Shown: one piece after another, positions 57,976 through 64,000 of the stretch | Layout of the letters: each line of letters begins with the position of its first letter | Numbering within the stretch: position 1 is the first letter of the stretch | Source: Paenalcaligenes suwonensis | Lineage (GTDB): Bacteria > Pseudomonadota > Gammaproteobacteria > Burkholderiales > Burkholderiaceae_B | Length of the DNA: 64,000 bases | Assembly (NCBI RefSeq): GCF_011290505.1 | Contig: NZ_JAANPV010000002.1 | Location: forward strand, 62,001 to 126,000 | Reading direction: 5' to 3' | Made by a program: the position numbers and the translations under genes | Notes under the pieces: model-generated | Seen by the model: the letters and a program-made list of their open reading frames with translations, nothing else | What the model was told of the DNA's origin: nothing | The model's database searches: none

Positions 57976-59385
57976 ATGAGCACATCCAACGCTCAAGCTT
58001 CCAATGGCTTTTTCAGTAAAGCCCGCATTACAGCAGGTCCTGGTTTTAATCGCTGGATGATCCCCCCCGCCGCGCTCGCCGTACACCTGTGTATTGGTCA
58101 GGCATACGCGTTTTCTGTCTTTAATGAACCCATGACCCGACTGTTGGGGATTACCTCCTCGGCACCGGATGACTGGAGCCTGCCTACCCTAGGTTGGATC
58201 TTTAGTTTAGCCATCGTATTTCTCGGTTTATCGGCTGCGTTTGCCGGTAAATGGCTGGAAGAAGTAGGCCCCCGCAAAGCCATGTTCACAGCAGCCTGCT
58301 GTTTTGGTGGTGGTTTCATGGTGGCCGCACTAGGCATACATTTGCACCAAATTTGGCTAGTCTATTTAGGCTATGGGGTGCTTGGGGGCATAGGGTTGGG
58401 GGTAGGTTATGTATCGCCTGTGTCCACCTTAATTAAATGGTTCCCCGATAAGCGCGGCATGGCAACCGGTATGGCCATCATGGGCTTTGGTGGTGGGGCA
58501 TTTATTGCTTCGCCATTGTCGGTAGGCCTGATGGACTACTTCGCCTCTCCTACATCCATGGGTGTCACCCAGACCTTTGTCGTCATGGGATGTTTGTACT
58601 TTATCTCCATGAGCATTGGTTCACTGGCTGTGCGTATTCCTGCGCCAGACTGGAAGCCAGAAGGTTGGACACCACCCGTGGTACAAAGCGCGCTGATTTC
58701 CCGCGACCACGTGCACATTGACCAAGCCCTGAAAACACCTCAGTTCTGGCTGCTATGGTGGATTCTGTGCTTAAACGTGACGGCAGGTATTGGTGTGCTG
58801 GGCCAAGCATCAGTAATGATTCAAGATAGCTTTGCCAGCATTACACCAGCCGCTGCAGCAGGCTTTGTAGGGTTGCTTTCCTTAGCGAACATGTTGGGGC
58901 GTTTCTTCTGGTCATCAGTATCCGACTACATTGGTCGCAAAACCACCTACATGATCTTCTTTGTGTTGGGCTCTGTGCTGTACTTCACGGTCCCAGGCTT
59001 TGGCTCTGCCGGCAATGTAGCGCTATTTGTAATTGCCTACTTCGTAATTATGTCTATGTACGGCGGTGGCTTTGCTACGATTCCTGCTTACTTAGCTGAC
59101 TTGTTTGGCACGCGTTTTGTTGGTGGCATACATGGCCGTTTATTAACCGCGTGGTCGGTAGCGGGCGTGTTAGGCCCTGTACTGGTTAACTACATTCGCC
59201 AGTACCAAGTGGACAACGGTGTGCCGGCCTCTCAGGCCTACACCACCACCATGTACATTATGGCGGGCTTATTAGTGGTAGGCTTCCTGTGCAACCTAAT
59301 GGTGCGCCCTGTGAATGCTAAACACCACATGCCCTCAGAAAAGCCAGCCGATGCATCGCTGCGCTCTATGCAACCTGCGGAATAA
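57976..59385 (+). CDS. OFA-family MFS transporter (oxalate/formate antiporter-like)
   Basis: 469 residues with twelve membrane helices; AAGGAG lies upstream. OFA marks: N-terminal RWMIPPAALAVHLCIGQAYAFSVFNEPMTRL, GGIGLGVGYVSPVSTLIKWFPDKRGMATGMAIMGFGGGAF, and mid-loop LANMLGRFFWSSVSDYIGRKTTY. The OFA family includes OxlT, but many bacterial members move other monocarboxylates. Placement directly after fdsGBACD favours formate or oxalate traffic (inference). A 44-residue membrane peptide gene follows after 12 bp. Confidence 0.88.
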   Translation: MSTSNAQASNGFFSKARITAGPGFNRWMIPPAALAVHLCIGQAYAFSVFNEPMTRLLGITSSAPDDWSLPTLGWIFSLAIVFLGLSAAFAGKWLEEVGPRKAMFTAACCFGGGFMVAALGIHLHQIWLVYLGYGVLGGIGLGVGYVSPVSTLIKWFPDKRGMATGMAIMGFGGGAFIASPLSVGLMDYFASPTSMGVTQTFVVMGCLYFISMSIGSLAVRIPAPDWKPEGWTPPVVQSALISRDHVHIDQALKTPQFWLLWWILCLNVTAGIGVLGQASVMIQDSFASITPAAAAGFVGLLSLANMLGRFFWSSVSDYIGRKTTYMIFFVLGSVLYFTVPGFGSAGNVALFVIAYFVIMSMYGGGFATIPAYLADLFGTRFVGGIHGRLLTAWSVAGVLGPVLVNYIRQYQVDNGVPASQAYTTTMYIMAGLLVVGFLCNLMVRPVNAKHHMPSEKPADASLRSMQPAE

Positions 59386-59397
59386 CCGGAGACCACG

Positions 59398-59532
59398 ATG
59401 ACACAACCTACCTCTACTACGGTCAAAAAAACCTCACCCGTATTGCTGGCGTTGTTCTGGCTCTATGTCAGTATTCCGTTGGTTATTGGTGTATGGGAAA
59501 CGCTGCTAAAAGCGAGCGCCCTGTTTAAATAA
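59398..59532 (+). CDS. Small membrane protein, MFS transporter small subunit
   Basis: 44 residues (MTQPTSTTVKKTSPVLLALF to LLKASALFK), shorter than most gene-finding cut-offs. One hydrophobic helix (about 14-34: PVLLALFWLYVSIPLVIGVW) follows a short polar, lysine-containing N-terminus. CCGGAGACC gives a ribosome site. It begins 12 bases after the OFA transporter stop and ends before a strong terminator. Short peptides with the LFWLYVxIPLxWGVxxT pattern recur directly after OFA-type transporter genes in proteobacteria, which supports it as a transporter partner; no mechanism is known to me. Confidence 0.82.
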   Translation: MTQPTSTTVKKTSPVLLALFWLYVSIPLVIGVWETLLKASALFK

Positions 59533-59597
59533 ACATGAAAAATGCTACTGTGCACAGCACAGTAGCATGGCTAACTACCTGTCTTGTCTGCGTAGAC

Positions 59598-59634
59598 ACA
59601 CTAAAAAAGCCACTTAACGTGGCTTTTTTAGTGT
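59598..59634 (+). terminator. Bidirectional terminator after the OFA small subunit
   Basis: A perfect 16-bp stem (ACACTAAAAAAGCCAC with its complement, loop TTAAC), with A- and T-runs inside it, between the converging small-subunit and universal stress genes. Confidence 0.95.
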
Positions 59635-59653
59635 CGTAGCAACAAACACGATA

Positions 59654-60118
59654 TTAGTCGTTATCGTGATTCACGCGGTATACCAATACGGCGCAGCGTG
59701 CCATGTTCAATACTTTGGCTGTTACGCTACCCAGCAACAAGCGGGACAAACCGCTACGGCCGTGGGAACCGATAAAGATCAAGTCGCAGCCCTCTTCTTC
59801 GGCGGCTTTCACCAAACCGTCAGCCACGTTGAAATTAGAAACCGAACGCGATGTCACCGGTACACCCGCTGTTTCAGCGCGGTCCAGAACGGCTTTCAAG
59901 TATTTATTCGCTTGCTCAGACGCTGTTTTTTCGTAGTCTTCGTCGGTAATGGCATACGCTGCTGCCATACCATCAAAACCTACTGTTGCAGCAAAAGGTT
60001 GGGTTACGTGCAACGCCACCACTTCTGCACCGATTTGCTTAGCAAAACACACACCTTTGTTGGCTGCTTGAGCAGACAACGCGGAACCATCTGTAGGGAT
60101 CAGAATTTTTTTGAACAT
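59654..60118 (-). CDS. Universal stress protein (UspA family)
   Basis: 154 residues from MFKKILIPTDGSALSAQAAN, with GGGGAG 7 bases upstream. Single Usp domain with the nucleotide-binding pattern G-x2-G-x9-G(S): GSHGRSGLSRLLLGSVTAKV, followed by the typical AVLVYR end. Such proteins accumulate under stress or low oxygen; the target is unknown. Neighbour of the nitrosative-stress genes to the right. Confidence 0.93.
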   Translation of the reverse strand: MFKKILIPTDGSALSAQAANKGVCFAKQIGAEVVALHVTQPFAATVGFDGMAAAYAITDEDYEKTASEQANKYLKAVLDRAETAGVPVTSRSVSNFNVADGLVKAAEEEGCDLIFIGSHGRSGLSRLLLGSVTAKVLNMARCAVLVYRVNHDND

Positions 60119-60212
60119 GAGAGTACTCCCCATTGAATAAATACGATTAGCAATAGCCTAAGCCTATTACTCTGATGCGGCAATACTGAATTACCGCAAT
60201 ACTTGAGCTATA

Positions 60213-60554
60213 TCAGGCTTCAGTGGCCGCGTAGTATAAATTGGCACAACGAGTGCCAGTACGACAATATGCCAAGATAGGTTGAGGCATACTTTGCAGC
60301 AACCCAGCGAAGGTTTCCACATTATCTACTGTCATCTGGCCACTAATCACAGGCTGATACACCACTTGCAAACCTGCAGTTTTAGCCGCAATCATCACAT
60401 CGTCAGAAGCAGGCTGATCCACACCACCTTCGCCATCTGGACGATTAATGATCACACTTTTAAATCCGGCTTCGGCCACTGCCTGCATGTCAGCTGCTGA
60501 CAGTTGAGGTGCCACGGCAAAGTCGTCGTTGATACGGTGAAAGTCAAATGCCAT
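60213..60554 (-). CDS. TIGR01244-family sulfurtransferase/phosphatase-like protein (DUF442)
   Basis: 113 residues. The dual-specificity-phosphatase-like fold is shown by FAVAPQLSAADMQAVAEAGFKSVIINRPDGE and the active loop AYCRTGTRCANLY, CxxGxRC rather than the full CX5R loop of phosphatases. Related domains occur in Blh and in persulfide-metabolism proteins. Divergent from the globin-nsrR pair over 172 bp that contain an NsrR-type palindrome, so the two sides may share control. Exact activity unknown. Confidence 0.85.
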   Translation of the reverse strand: MAFDFHRINDDFAVAPQLSAADMQAVAEAGFKSVIINRPDGEGGVDQPASDDVMIAAKTAGLQVVYQPVISGQMTVDNVETFAGLLQSMPQPILAYCRTGTRCANLYYAATEA

Positions 60555-60658
60555 CCTACACTCCGAAAATACTGAAAATCATTAAGTCCCTATAGTAAAC
60601 AGTAGTCATCACTTTGTGATAGCCCTTTTAGCTTGAAAAACTTGTCACAGCGTTTAAC

Positions 60659-60688
60659 TTGACCCTACTTCAGTAGGCATCATAAGAT
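60659..60688 (+). promoter_or_regulatory. Promoter of the truncated globin-nsrR unit
   Basis: TTGACC (60659-60664) and TAAGAT (60683-60688) are 18 bases apart. The -10 hexamer lies within the left arm of the NsrR-type palindrome, a layout expected for repression. Confidence 0.6.
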
Positions 60689-60708
60689 GACTTTTATATT
60701 CATCTTAT
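60682..60708. promoter_or_regulatory. nsrR box: NsrR-type operator palindrome
   Basis: ATAAGATGA and TCATCTTAT are perfect 9-bp inverted arms around a 9-base AT-rich centre. The AAGATG...CATCTT pattern with this spacing is the known NsrR binding form in proteobacteria. It lies 19 bases before the globin start. Confidence 0.82.
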
Positions 60709-60726
60709 AAACCGTATGCCTTAGCC

Positions 60727-61140
60727 ATGACTTTAGACACCTACGAAGAAAGTGAAATCCATCAGTTGGTACACGACTTTTACGACGACATACGCGTACA
60801 TGCTGTGTTAGGGCCTATTTTCAACAAACACATTAGCGATTGGGATCATCACTTAGCCATCATGGTGGACTTCTGGTCATCGCTGCTGTGTCGCAGTGCA
60901 CGCTACTCTGGTTCCCCCATGATGAAGCACGCTCGCCTCCCTGAGCTTAGCGCCGAGCTATTCTGTGCATGGCTGGCTCAGTTTGAGGTCAGCACCGCAC
61001 GCCACCCCAACCAACAACTCGCGCGTCATGCTCGTGAGTTCTCCAAGCGCATTGCCCGTAGTTTGTGGATGGGCTATCAAATAGACAAAAACCCAGATCA
61101 GCCCCCTAAGGAGCTGAATTGTGGTGAATCATGCGCTTAA
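60727..61140 (+). CDS. Group III truncated haemoglobin
   Basis: 137 residues. Features of group III (P) truncated globins: FYDDIRVHAVLGPIFNKHISDWDHHLAIMVDFWSS, with a conserved HHL..M.DFW segment, the proximal-histidine region MKHARLPELSAELFCAWLAQF, and the C-terminal ARSLWMGYQ. Such globins bind oxygen and nitric oxide; members in Campylobacter are part of the nitrosative stress response. The start directly follows the NsrR-type operator. Its end overlaps the nsrR-like start by 10 bases. Confidence 0.9.
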   Translation: MTLDTYEESEIHQLVHDFYDDIRVHAVLGPIFNKHISDWDHHLAIMVDFWSSLLCRSARYSGSPMMKHARLPELSAELFCAWLAQFEVSTARHPNQQLARHAREFSKRIARSLWMGYQIDKNPDQPPKELNCGESCA

Positions 61141-61619
61141 ACCGCAGCAGCGACCATGCGCTGCGTTTACTGATGTATTTGGCTGCTAACCCTGAGCAAC
61201 GCCACACCATCGCTGATATCGCCGCGCACTATGCTATCTCTCGCATGCACCTAATGAAGATTGCTCACCAGCTAAGCCTATTAGGCTGGGTGGACAGCAG
61301 CAGAGGTAAAGGTGGCGGGCTGCAACTAGCATCCACTGCCCACGCCCTGCCCTTAGGCCAACTACTGCGCCAAACAGAGTCTGATTGTCAGCTTGTTGAA
61401 TGCATGGGGGCTGAGTCTGCTTGTGTACTGCAAGGTTGCTGTAAATTGACCGGCATTCTTTATGGAGCGTTGCAAGCGTTCTTTGCGTATTTGGATCGCT
61501 ATACGTTGGCTGATTTGGTCCGTGACGAAGGTCTACGGCAAATACTGCAGCCTCAGGTGGTGCAACTACATAGTAAGAAGGCAGAGTCTTCTAGGGTGGC
61601 AAATCAACTGGATTGCTAA
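61131..61619 (+). CDS. nsrR: Rrf2-family regulator, NsrR-like
   Basis: 162 residues. The N-terminal winged helix-turn-helix (RSSDHALRLLMYLAANPEQRHTIADIAAHYAISRMHLMKIAHQL) is followed by the wing DSSRGKGGGLQLA, and an iron-sulfur site with C91, C98 and C104 (or C103) in ECMGAESACVLQGCCKL, the cysteine layout of NsrR rather than IscR. NsrR senses NO through a [4Fe-4S] cluster and represses NO-protection genes. Coupled to the globin gene, with a matching operator upstream; probably autoregulated. Confidence 0.87.
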   Translation: MRLNRSSDHALRLLMYLAANPEQRHTIADIAAHYAISRMHLMKIAHQLSLLGWVDSSRGKGGGLQLASTAHALPLGQLLRQTESDCQLVECMGAESACVLQGCCKLTGILYGALQAFFAYLDRYTLADLVRDEGLRQILQPQVVQLHSKKAESSRVANQLDC

Positions 61620-61713
61620 CTCACCGCAGAGGTTTGGAAAAGCCCGTTTACTCACTGCTGGGCTGCATGAACTTCAAAGCCCACGCACTCACGACTGGTC
61701 TGCCGTAGCCTAA

Positions 61714-61770
61714 GGCTGCGAAAGTATTTTTTTATTTGAGACACCAAATAAAAAAACACTTCCATCCGCC
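61714..61770 (+). repeat. Inverted-repeat element, left copy
   Basis: About 57 bases, closely matching the reverse complement of 62099-62158. Its core is a hairpin: TTTTTTTATTT (61727-61737) with AAATAAAAAAA (61746-61756). The shared central block reads TTTGAGAcACCAAAT. Confidence 0.7.
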
Positions 61771-62098
61771 TTTTGCTCGTCGCCTGCAGAGGTTTTTAGG
61801 CCGATGATTTCTGTAGGCGTACTTACTTCTGTACAAACGCATAGTGTCGCGCTGTATTTCTTATTCAATGCTGTCGTTAGTTGCCTGATGTGCCTTAGAA
61901 ATACCTTACAAAAAGGCACCCAATTCAGCACAGAGCAGTAGCCAACCACTACGCTAATACGAAACAGCCTCTTATATGTGCTAACCAACGCTACGCATAG
62001 AGGTCTACATCTATCCTTAGCAGAGTATTTCGAGGCTAGCGTACTGACTGCCTCACAAGAAAGGGCTGTAAACCTACCCGTAGCAGCATGTTCAGGGG

Positions 62099-62158
62099 GG
62101 CGGAGAGAAAATTTTTTTGATTTGGTTTCTCAAATCATAAAAAATTCTTCTGCAGCTC
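62099..62158 (-). repeat. Inverted-repeat element, right copy
   Basis: Reverse-complement partner of the left copy, with TTTGAGAaACCAAAT in the centre. It has its own GATTTG/CAAATC stem (62119-62124 with 62131-62136), extended by T- and A-runs with a bulge. The outer ends GCTGC..GAAG also agree between copies. Confidence 0.7.
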
Positions 62159-62233
62159 CCCAACGCGTGCGATGGATACAGCCTTCACCCTGATCAAGAC
62201 CGAGCGTAGAAACCCACGAGTACGCAAAAACAA

Positions 62234-62265
62234 AAAAACCTCCAGCAACTACGCCAGAGGTTTTT
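62234..62265 (-). terminator. Rho-independent terminator of serA
   Basis: AAAAACCTC and GAGGTTTTT form a 9-bp stem around a 14-base loop; on the minus strand it continues into further T. It lies 45 bp after the serA stop. Confidence 0.85.
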
Positions 62266-62309
62266 CAGTCTCTACTACCGGTGCATGAATACACGCACTC
62301 AGAAGGGAT

Positions 62310-63518
62310 TTACGCCCCTTTCAGCCTATCACACCGCACTGTACCCGGTTGCACACGCAGCTTGTCTAACACCTCATCCGACACCTCAGCATCCACATCC
62401 GTCACGGCATACCCCAACTGACCACGTGTTTGCAATTGCTGCCCCACGATGTTCAAGCCACTTTCAGCCAGCACATTGCTAAGCGCCCCCATCGCACCGG
62501 GCACGTTCTGGTGCATATGCAAAATACGCGCCGCACCTGCACACTCCACGTAAGGCACTTCAGGGAAGTTCACCGCCCCTTTAGTCGCACCACTACGTGA
62601 GAACAGCACTAGCTTCTCGGCCACTTCACGGCCAATGTTTTCTTGAGACTCTTGCGTGCTACCACCAATGTGTGGAGTCAGGATCACGTTATCTAAACCA
62701 CGCAATGGACTATCTAAAGGCTCGTTCACGCCTTTAGGTTCAACCGGAAACACGTCCAGCGCTGCACCCGCCAAATGGCCGCTAGTCAATGCCGCATGCA
62801 AGGCATCAATGTCTACCACGGTACCGCGCGATGCGTTAATCAAAATGGAACCTGGCTTCATCTGTGCCAGCGTTTGCTCGTTAATAATGTTCTTGGTACG
62901 TTCGCCGCCTGGTACGTGCAAGGTCACGATATCGGATTGCTCCAACAAGCGCTTCAACGACACAAAGGGTTTGGTGTTACCCAATGGTAATTTTGTTTCT
63001 ACGTCGTGGAACAGCACACGCATACCCAGAGCTTCTGCCAGCGTACCGATTTGCGAACCAATGTTTCCGTAACCGATAATCCCCAGTGTTTTACCGCGGA
63101 TCTCATAGGCGCCGTCGGCCGACTTATCCCAGAAGCCTTGGTGTACACGGGCATTTTTTTCAGGGATACGGCGCAACAGCAAAATGGCTTCGCCCAGCAC
63201 CAACTCGGCTACCGAACGGGTATTGGAAAACGGCGCGTTAAACACAGGAATACCGGCTTGGGCCGCTACGTTCAGGTCTACTTGGTTGGTGCCAATACAA
63301 AAACACCCTATGGCTTGCACCCAAGGCGCTGCCAGCAACACATTCTGATCCAACTGAGTACGAGAGCGTATACCCACAATCTCCGCGCCAGACAACGCGT
63401 CCAATAGCTCTTCGCCGTTGAGCGCAGACTTATACGTCACAATATCGGTATAGCCGGCTGCTTCAAAGACTTCGCGAGCACTGGGGTGAATATTTTCGAA
63501 CAGAACAATACGCTTCAT
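62310..63518 (-). CDS. serA: D-3-phosphoglycerate dehydrogenase
   Basis: First step of serine synthesis from 3-phosphoglycerate. 402 residues from MKRIVLFENIHPSAREVFEA; upstream frame codons are not family-like. NAD-binding LGIIGYGNIGSQIG, the catalytic histidine in LTPHIGGSTQESQ with arginine in INASRGTVVD, and a C-terminal ACT domain (about 325-400; LHMHQNVPGAMGALSNVLAESGLNI) that binds serine for feedback control. Has its own terminator. Confidence 0.95.
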   Translation of the reverse strand: MKRIVLFENIHPSAREVFEAAGYTDIVTYKSALNGEELLDALSGAEIVGIRSRTQLDQNVLLAAPWVQAIGCFCIGTNQVDLNVAAQAGIPVFNAPFSNTRSVAELVLGEAILLLRRIPEKNARVHQGFWDKSADGAYEIRGKTLGIIGYGNIGSQIGTLAEALGMRVLFHDVETKLPLGNTKPFVSLKRLLEQSDIVTLHVPGGERTKNIINEQTLAQMKPGSILINASRGTVVDIDALHAALTSGHLAGAALDVFPVEPKGVNEPLDSPLRGLDNVILTPHIGGSTQESQENIGREVAEKLVLFSRSGATKGAVNFPEVPYVECAGAARILHMHQNVPGAMGALSNVLAESGLNIVGQQLQTRGQLGYAVTDVDAEVSDEVLDKLRVQPGTVRCDRLKGA

Positions 63519-63625
63519 GAGAGTTCCCAGAACAAATAGGATAAAAATAGTACTGTTTATATCGTAAACCCTGCCTGAACCTGCTGGCAAGTGCATCGCA
63601 CTGCTGTGCAGCTACGCCACACCCA

Positions 63626-63654
63626 CAAAAAAGCCCAGCTAATGCCGGGCTTTC
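63626..63654 (-). terminator. Terminator of the cytochrome c peroxidase gene
   Basis: On the minus strand AAGCCC and GGGCTT pair around GGCATTAGCT, with flanking A-run and TTTTTT. It begins 17 bp after the stop. Confidence 0.85.
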
Positions 63655-63670
63655 TACACATGACCGCTGA

Positions 63671-64000
63671 TTAGGAATCAAACGGTGTAGGGCGTGGTGT
63701 GTCATCTGCCGATGGCGGCAAAATAGGCAACACGATTTGTGGCTGCTTACCAGTCAGCGACTTCAAGAACGCCACGATCTGAGCATTTTCCTCAGGCGTG
63801 AATTTCTTGCCCAACTGTAATCTACCCATGATGTCCACCGCTTCGGGCAGCGTATTCACAGCACCGTCGTGGAAGTACGGGTAGGTCATTTCTACGTTAC
63901 GCAGGGTAGGCACTTTGAAGTTAAAGCGGTCCGCATCAATACCCGTTACCGCTGCACGACCTTCGGCCGCGTTAGCCGTTTGGTAAGGCTCTACTAAGCC
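63671..64000 (-). CDS. Di-haem cytochrome c peroxidase (3' part, cut by window edge)
   Basis: The last 110 codons of a MauG/CcpA-type protein. FKVPTLRNVEMTYPYFHDGAVNTLPEAVDIMG is the conserved C-terminal block of bacterial di-haem peroxidases, and KKFTPEENAQIVAFLKSLTG is the usual ending helix of the haem domain. The haem-binding CxxCH motifs would lie outside the window. A proline-rich tail (PILPPSADDTPRPTP) ends the protein. Such enzymes reduce hydrogen peroxide in the periplasm with electrons from cytochrome c. Confidence 0.9.
   Translation of the reverse strand, partial: GLVEPYQTANAAEGRAAVTGIDADRFNFKVPTLRNVEMTYPYFHDGAVNTLPEAVDIMGRLQLGKKFTPEENAQIVAFLKSLTGKQPQIVLPILPPSADDTPRPTPFDS

Larger units (their letters stand above)
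61620..62233. other. Gene-free stretch of about 610 bases
   Basis: No gene with family features is present; a 92-codon minus-strand frame (61710-61988) lacks a ribosome site and any recognisable motif. The stretch is bounded inside by two related AT-rich inverted elements, listed separately, and may be the decayed remains of a small mobile element or a non-coding RNA region. Confidence 0.5.

Noticed and set aside
61710-61988. 92-codon minus-strand frame downstream of the nsrR-like gene
   Set aside because: No ribosome site, no recognisable motif, and it runs through one of the AT-rich inverted elements; treated as chance.

Overview
The window reads as a chromosomal segment of a betaproteobacterium, most likely order Burkholderiales, family Alcaligenaceae or close to it. 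This is inferred from gene content and order: tkt-gap, queA-tgt-yajC-secDF, miaB-phoH-ybeY-corC-lnt, and an fdsGBACD formate dehydrogenase operon next to molybdenum cofactor genes. Codon use is moderately GC-rich and uniform. There is no prophage, plasmid backbone, transposase or CRISPR array; almost everything is intact core or metabolic coding sequence.

Layout. 1-7.0 kb: gap (cut by the left edge) and tkt on the minus strand, rsmE, an orphan barstar-like gene, and the malic enzyme-phosphotransacetylase fusion maeB. 7.0-15.3 kb: a degenerate FAD-binding-like protein, a PLP aminotransferase, a membrane lytic transglycosylase, ubiD, a yqjD-yqjE-yqjK-like envelope/stress trio, upp and dacB. 15.4-26.6 kb: a long plus-strand housekeeping run for tRNA queuosine (queA, tgt), Sec translocation (yajC, secD, secF), tRNA thiomethylation (miaB), rRNA maturation (phoH, ybeY), and corC-lnt. 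26.6-31 kb: a PAS-GGDEF-EAL protein, then tRNA-Ala, tRNA-Glu and tRNA-Asp, with the Glu-Asp block plus its terminator duplicated about 1.2 kb further on, beyond rluE. 31-40 kb: LysE exporter, a frameshifted AraC regulator, LysR regulator, pirin, nitroreductase, a BAAT-like hydrolase, bioB, two permeases and a peroxiredoxin.

40-46 kb holds a TRAP C4-dicarboxylate transporter (dctPQM-like) with a divergent sensor kinase and FixJ-type regulator, as in DctS/DctR systems. 46-59.6 kb is a formate/molybdenum block: moaC-moaD-moaE-moeA, then convergent mobA-moaA, a ModE-type regulator, the five-gene NAD-linked formate dehydrogenase operon, and an OFA-family transporter with a 44-residue membrane partner. 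59.6-64 kb: universal stress protein, a TIGR01244-type protein, a truncated globin overlapping an NsrR-like Rrf2 gene behind a near-ideal NsrR-type palindrome, a gene-free stretch with inverted-repeat ends, serA, and the 3' end of a di-haem cytochrome c peroxidase.

Taken together the genes suggest an organism that lives on organic acids rather than sugars (inference): dicarboxylates enter by TRAP, malic enzyme makes pyruvate, formate is oxidised to NADH by the Fds enzyme, and the GAPDH lacks the usual NAD-selecting aspartate. The observations most worth checking are the tRNA duplication whose terminator loop is inverted between copies, the NsrR-type operator, the palindrome upstream of fds, the inverted-repeat-bounded 0.45 kb stretch near 61.7-62.2 kb, and the GAPDH cofactor-site change. 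I did not find a clearly new multi-gene system.
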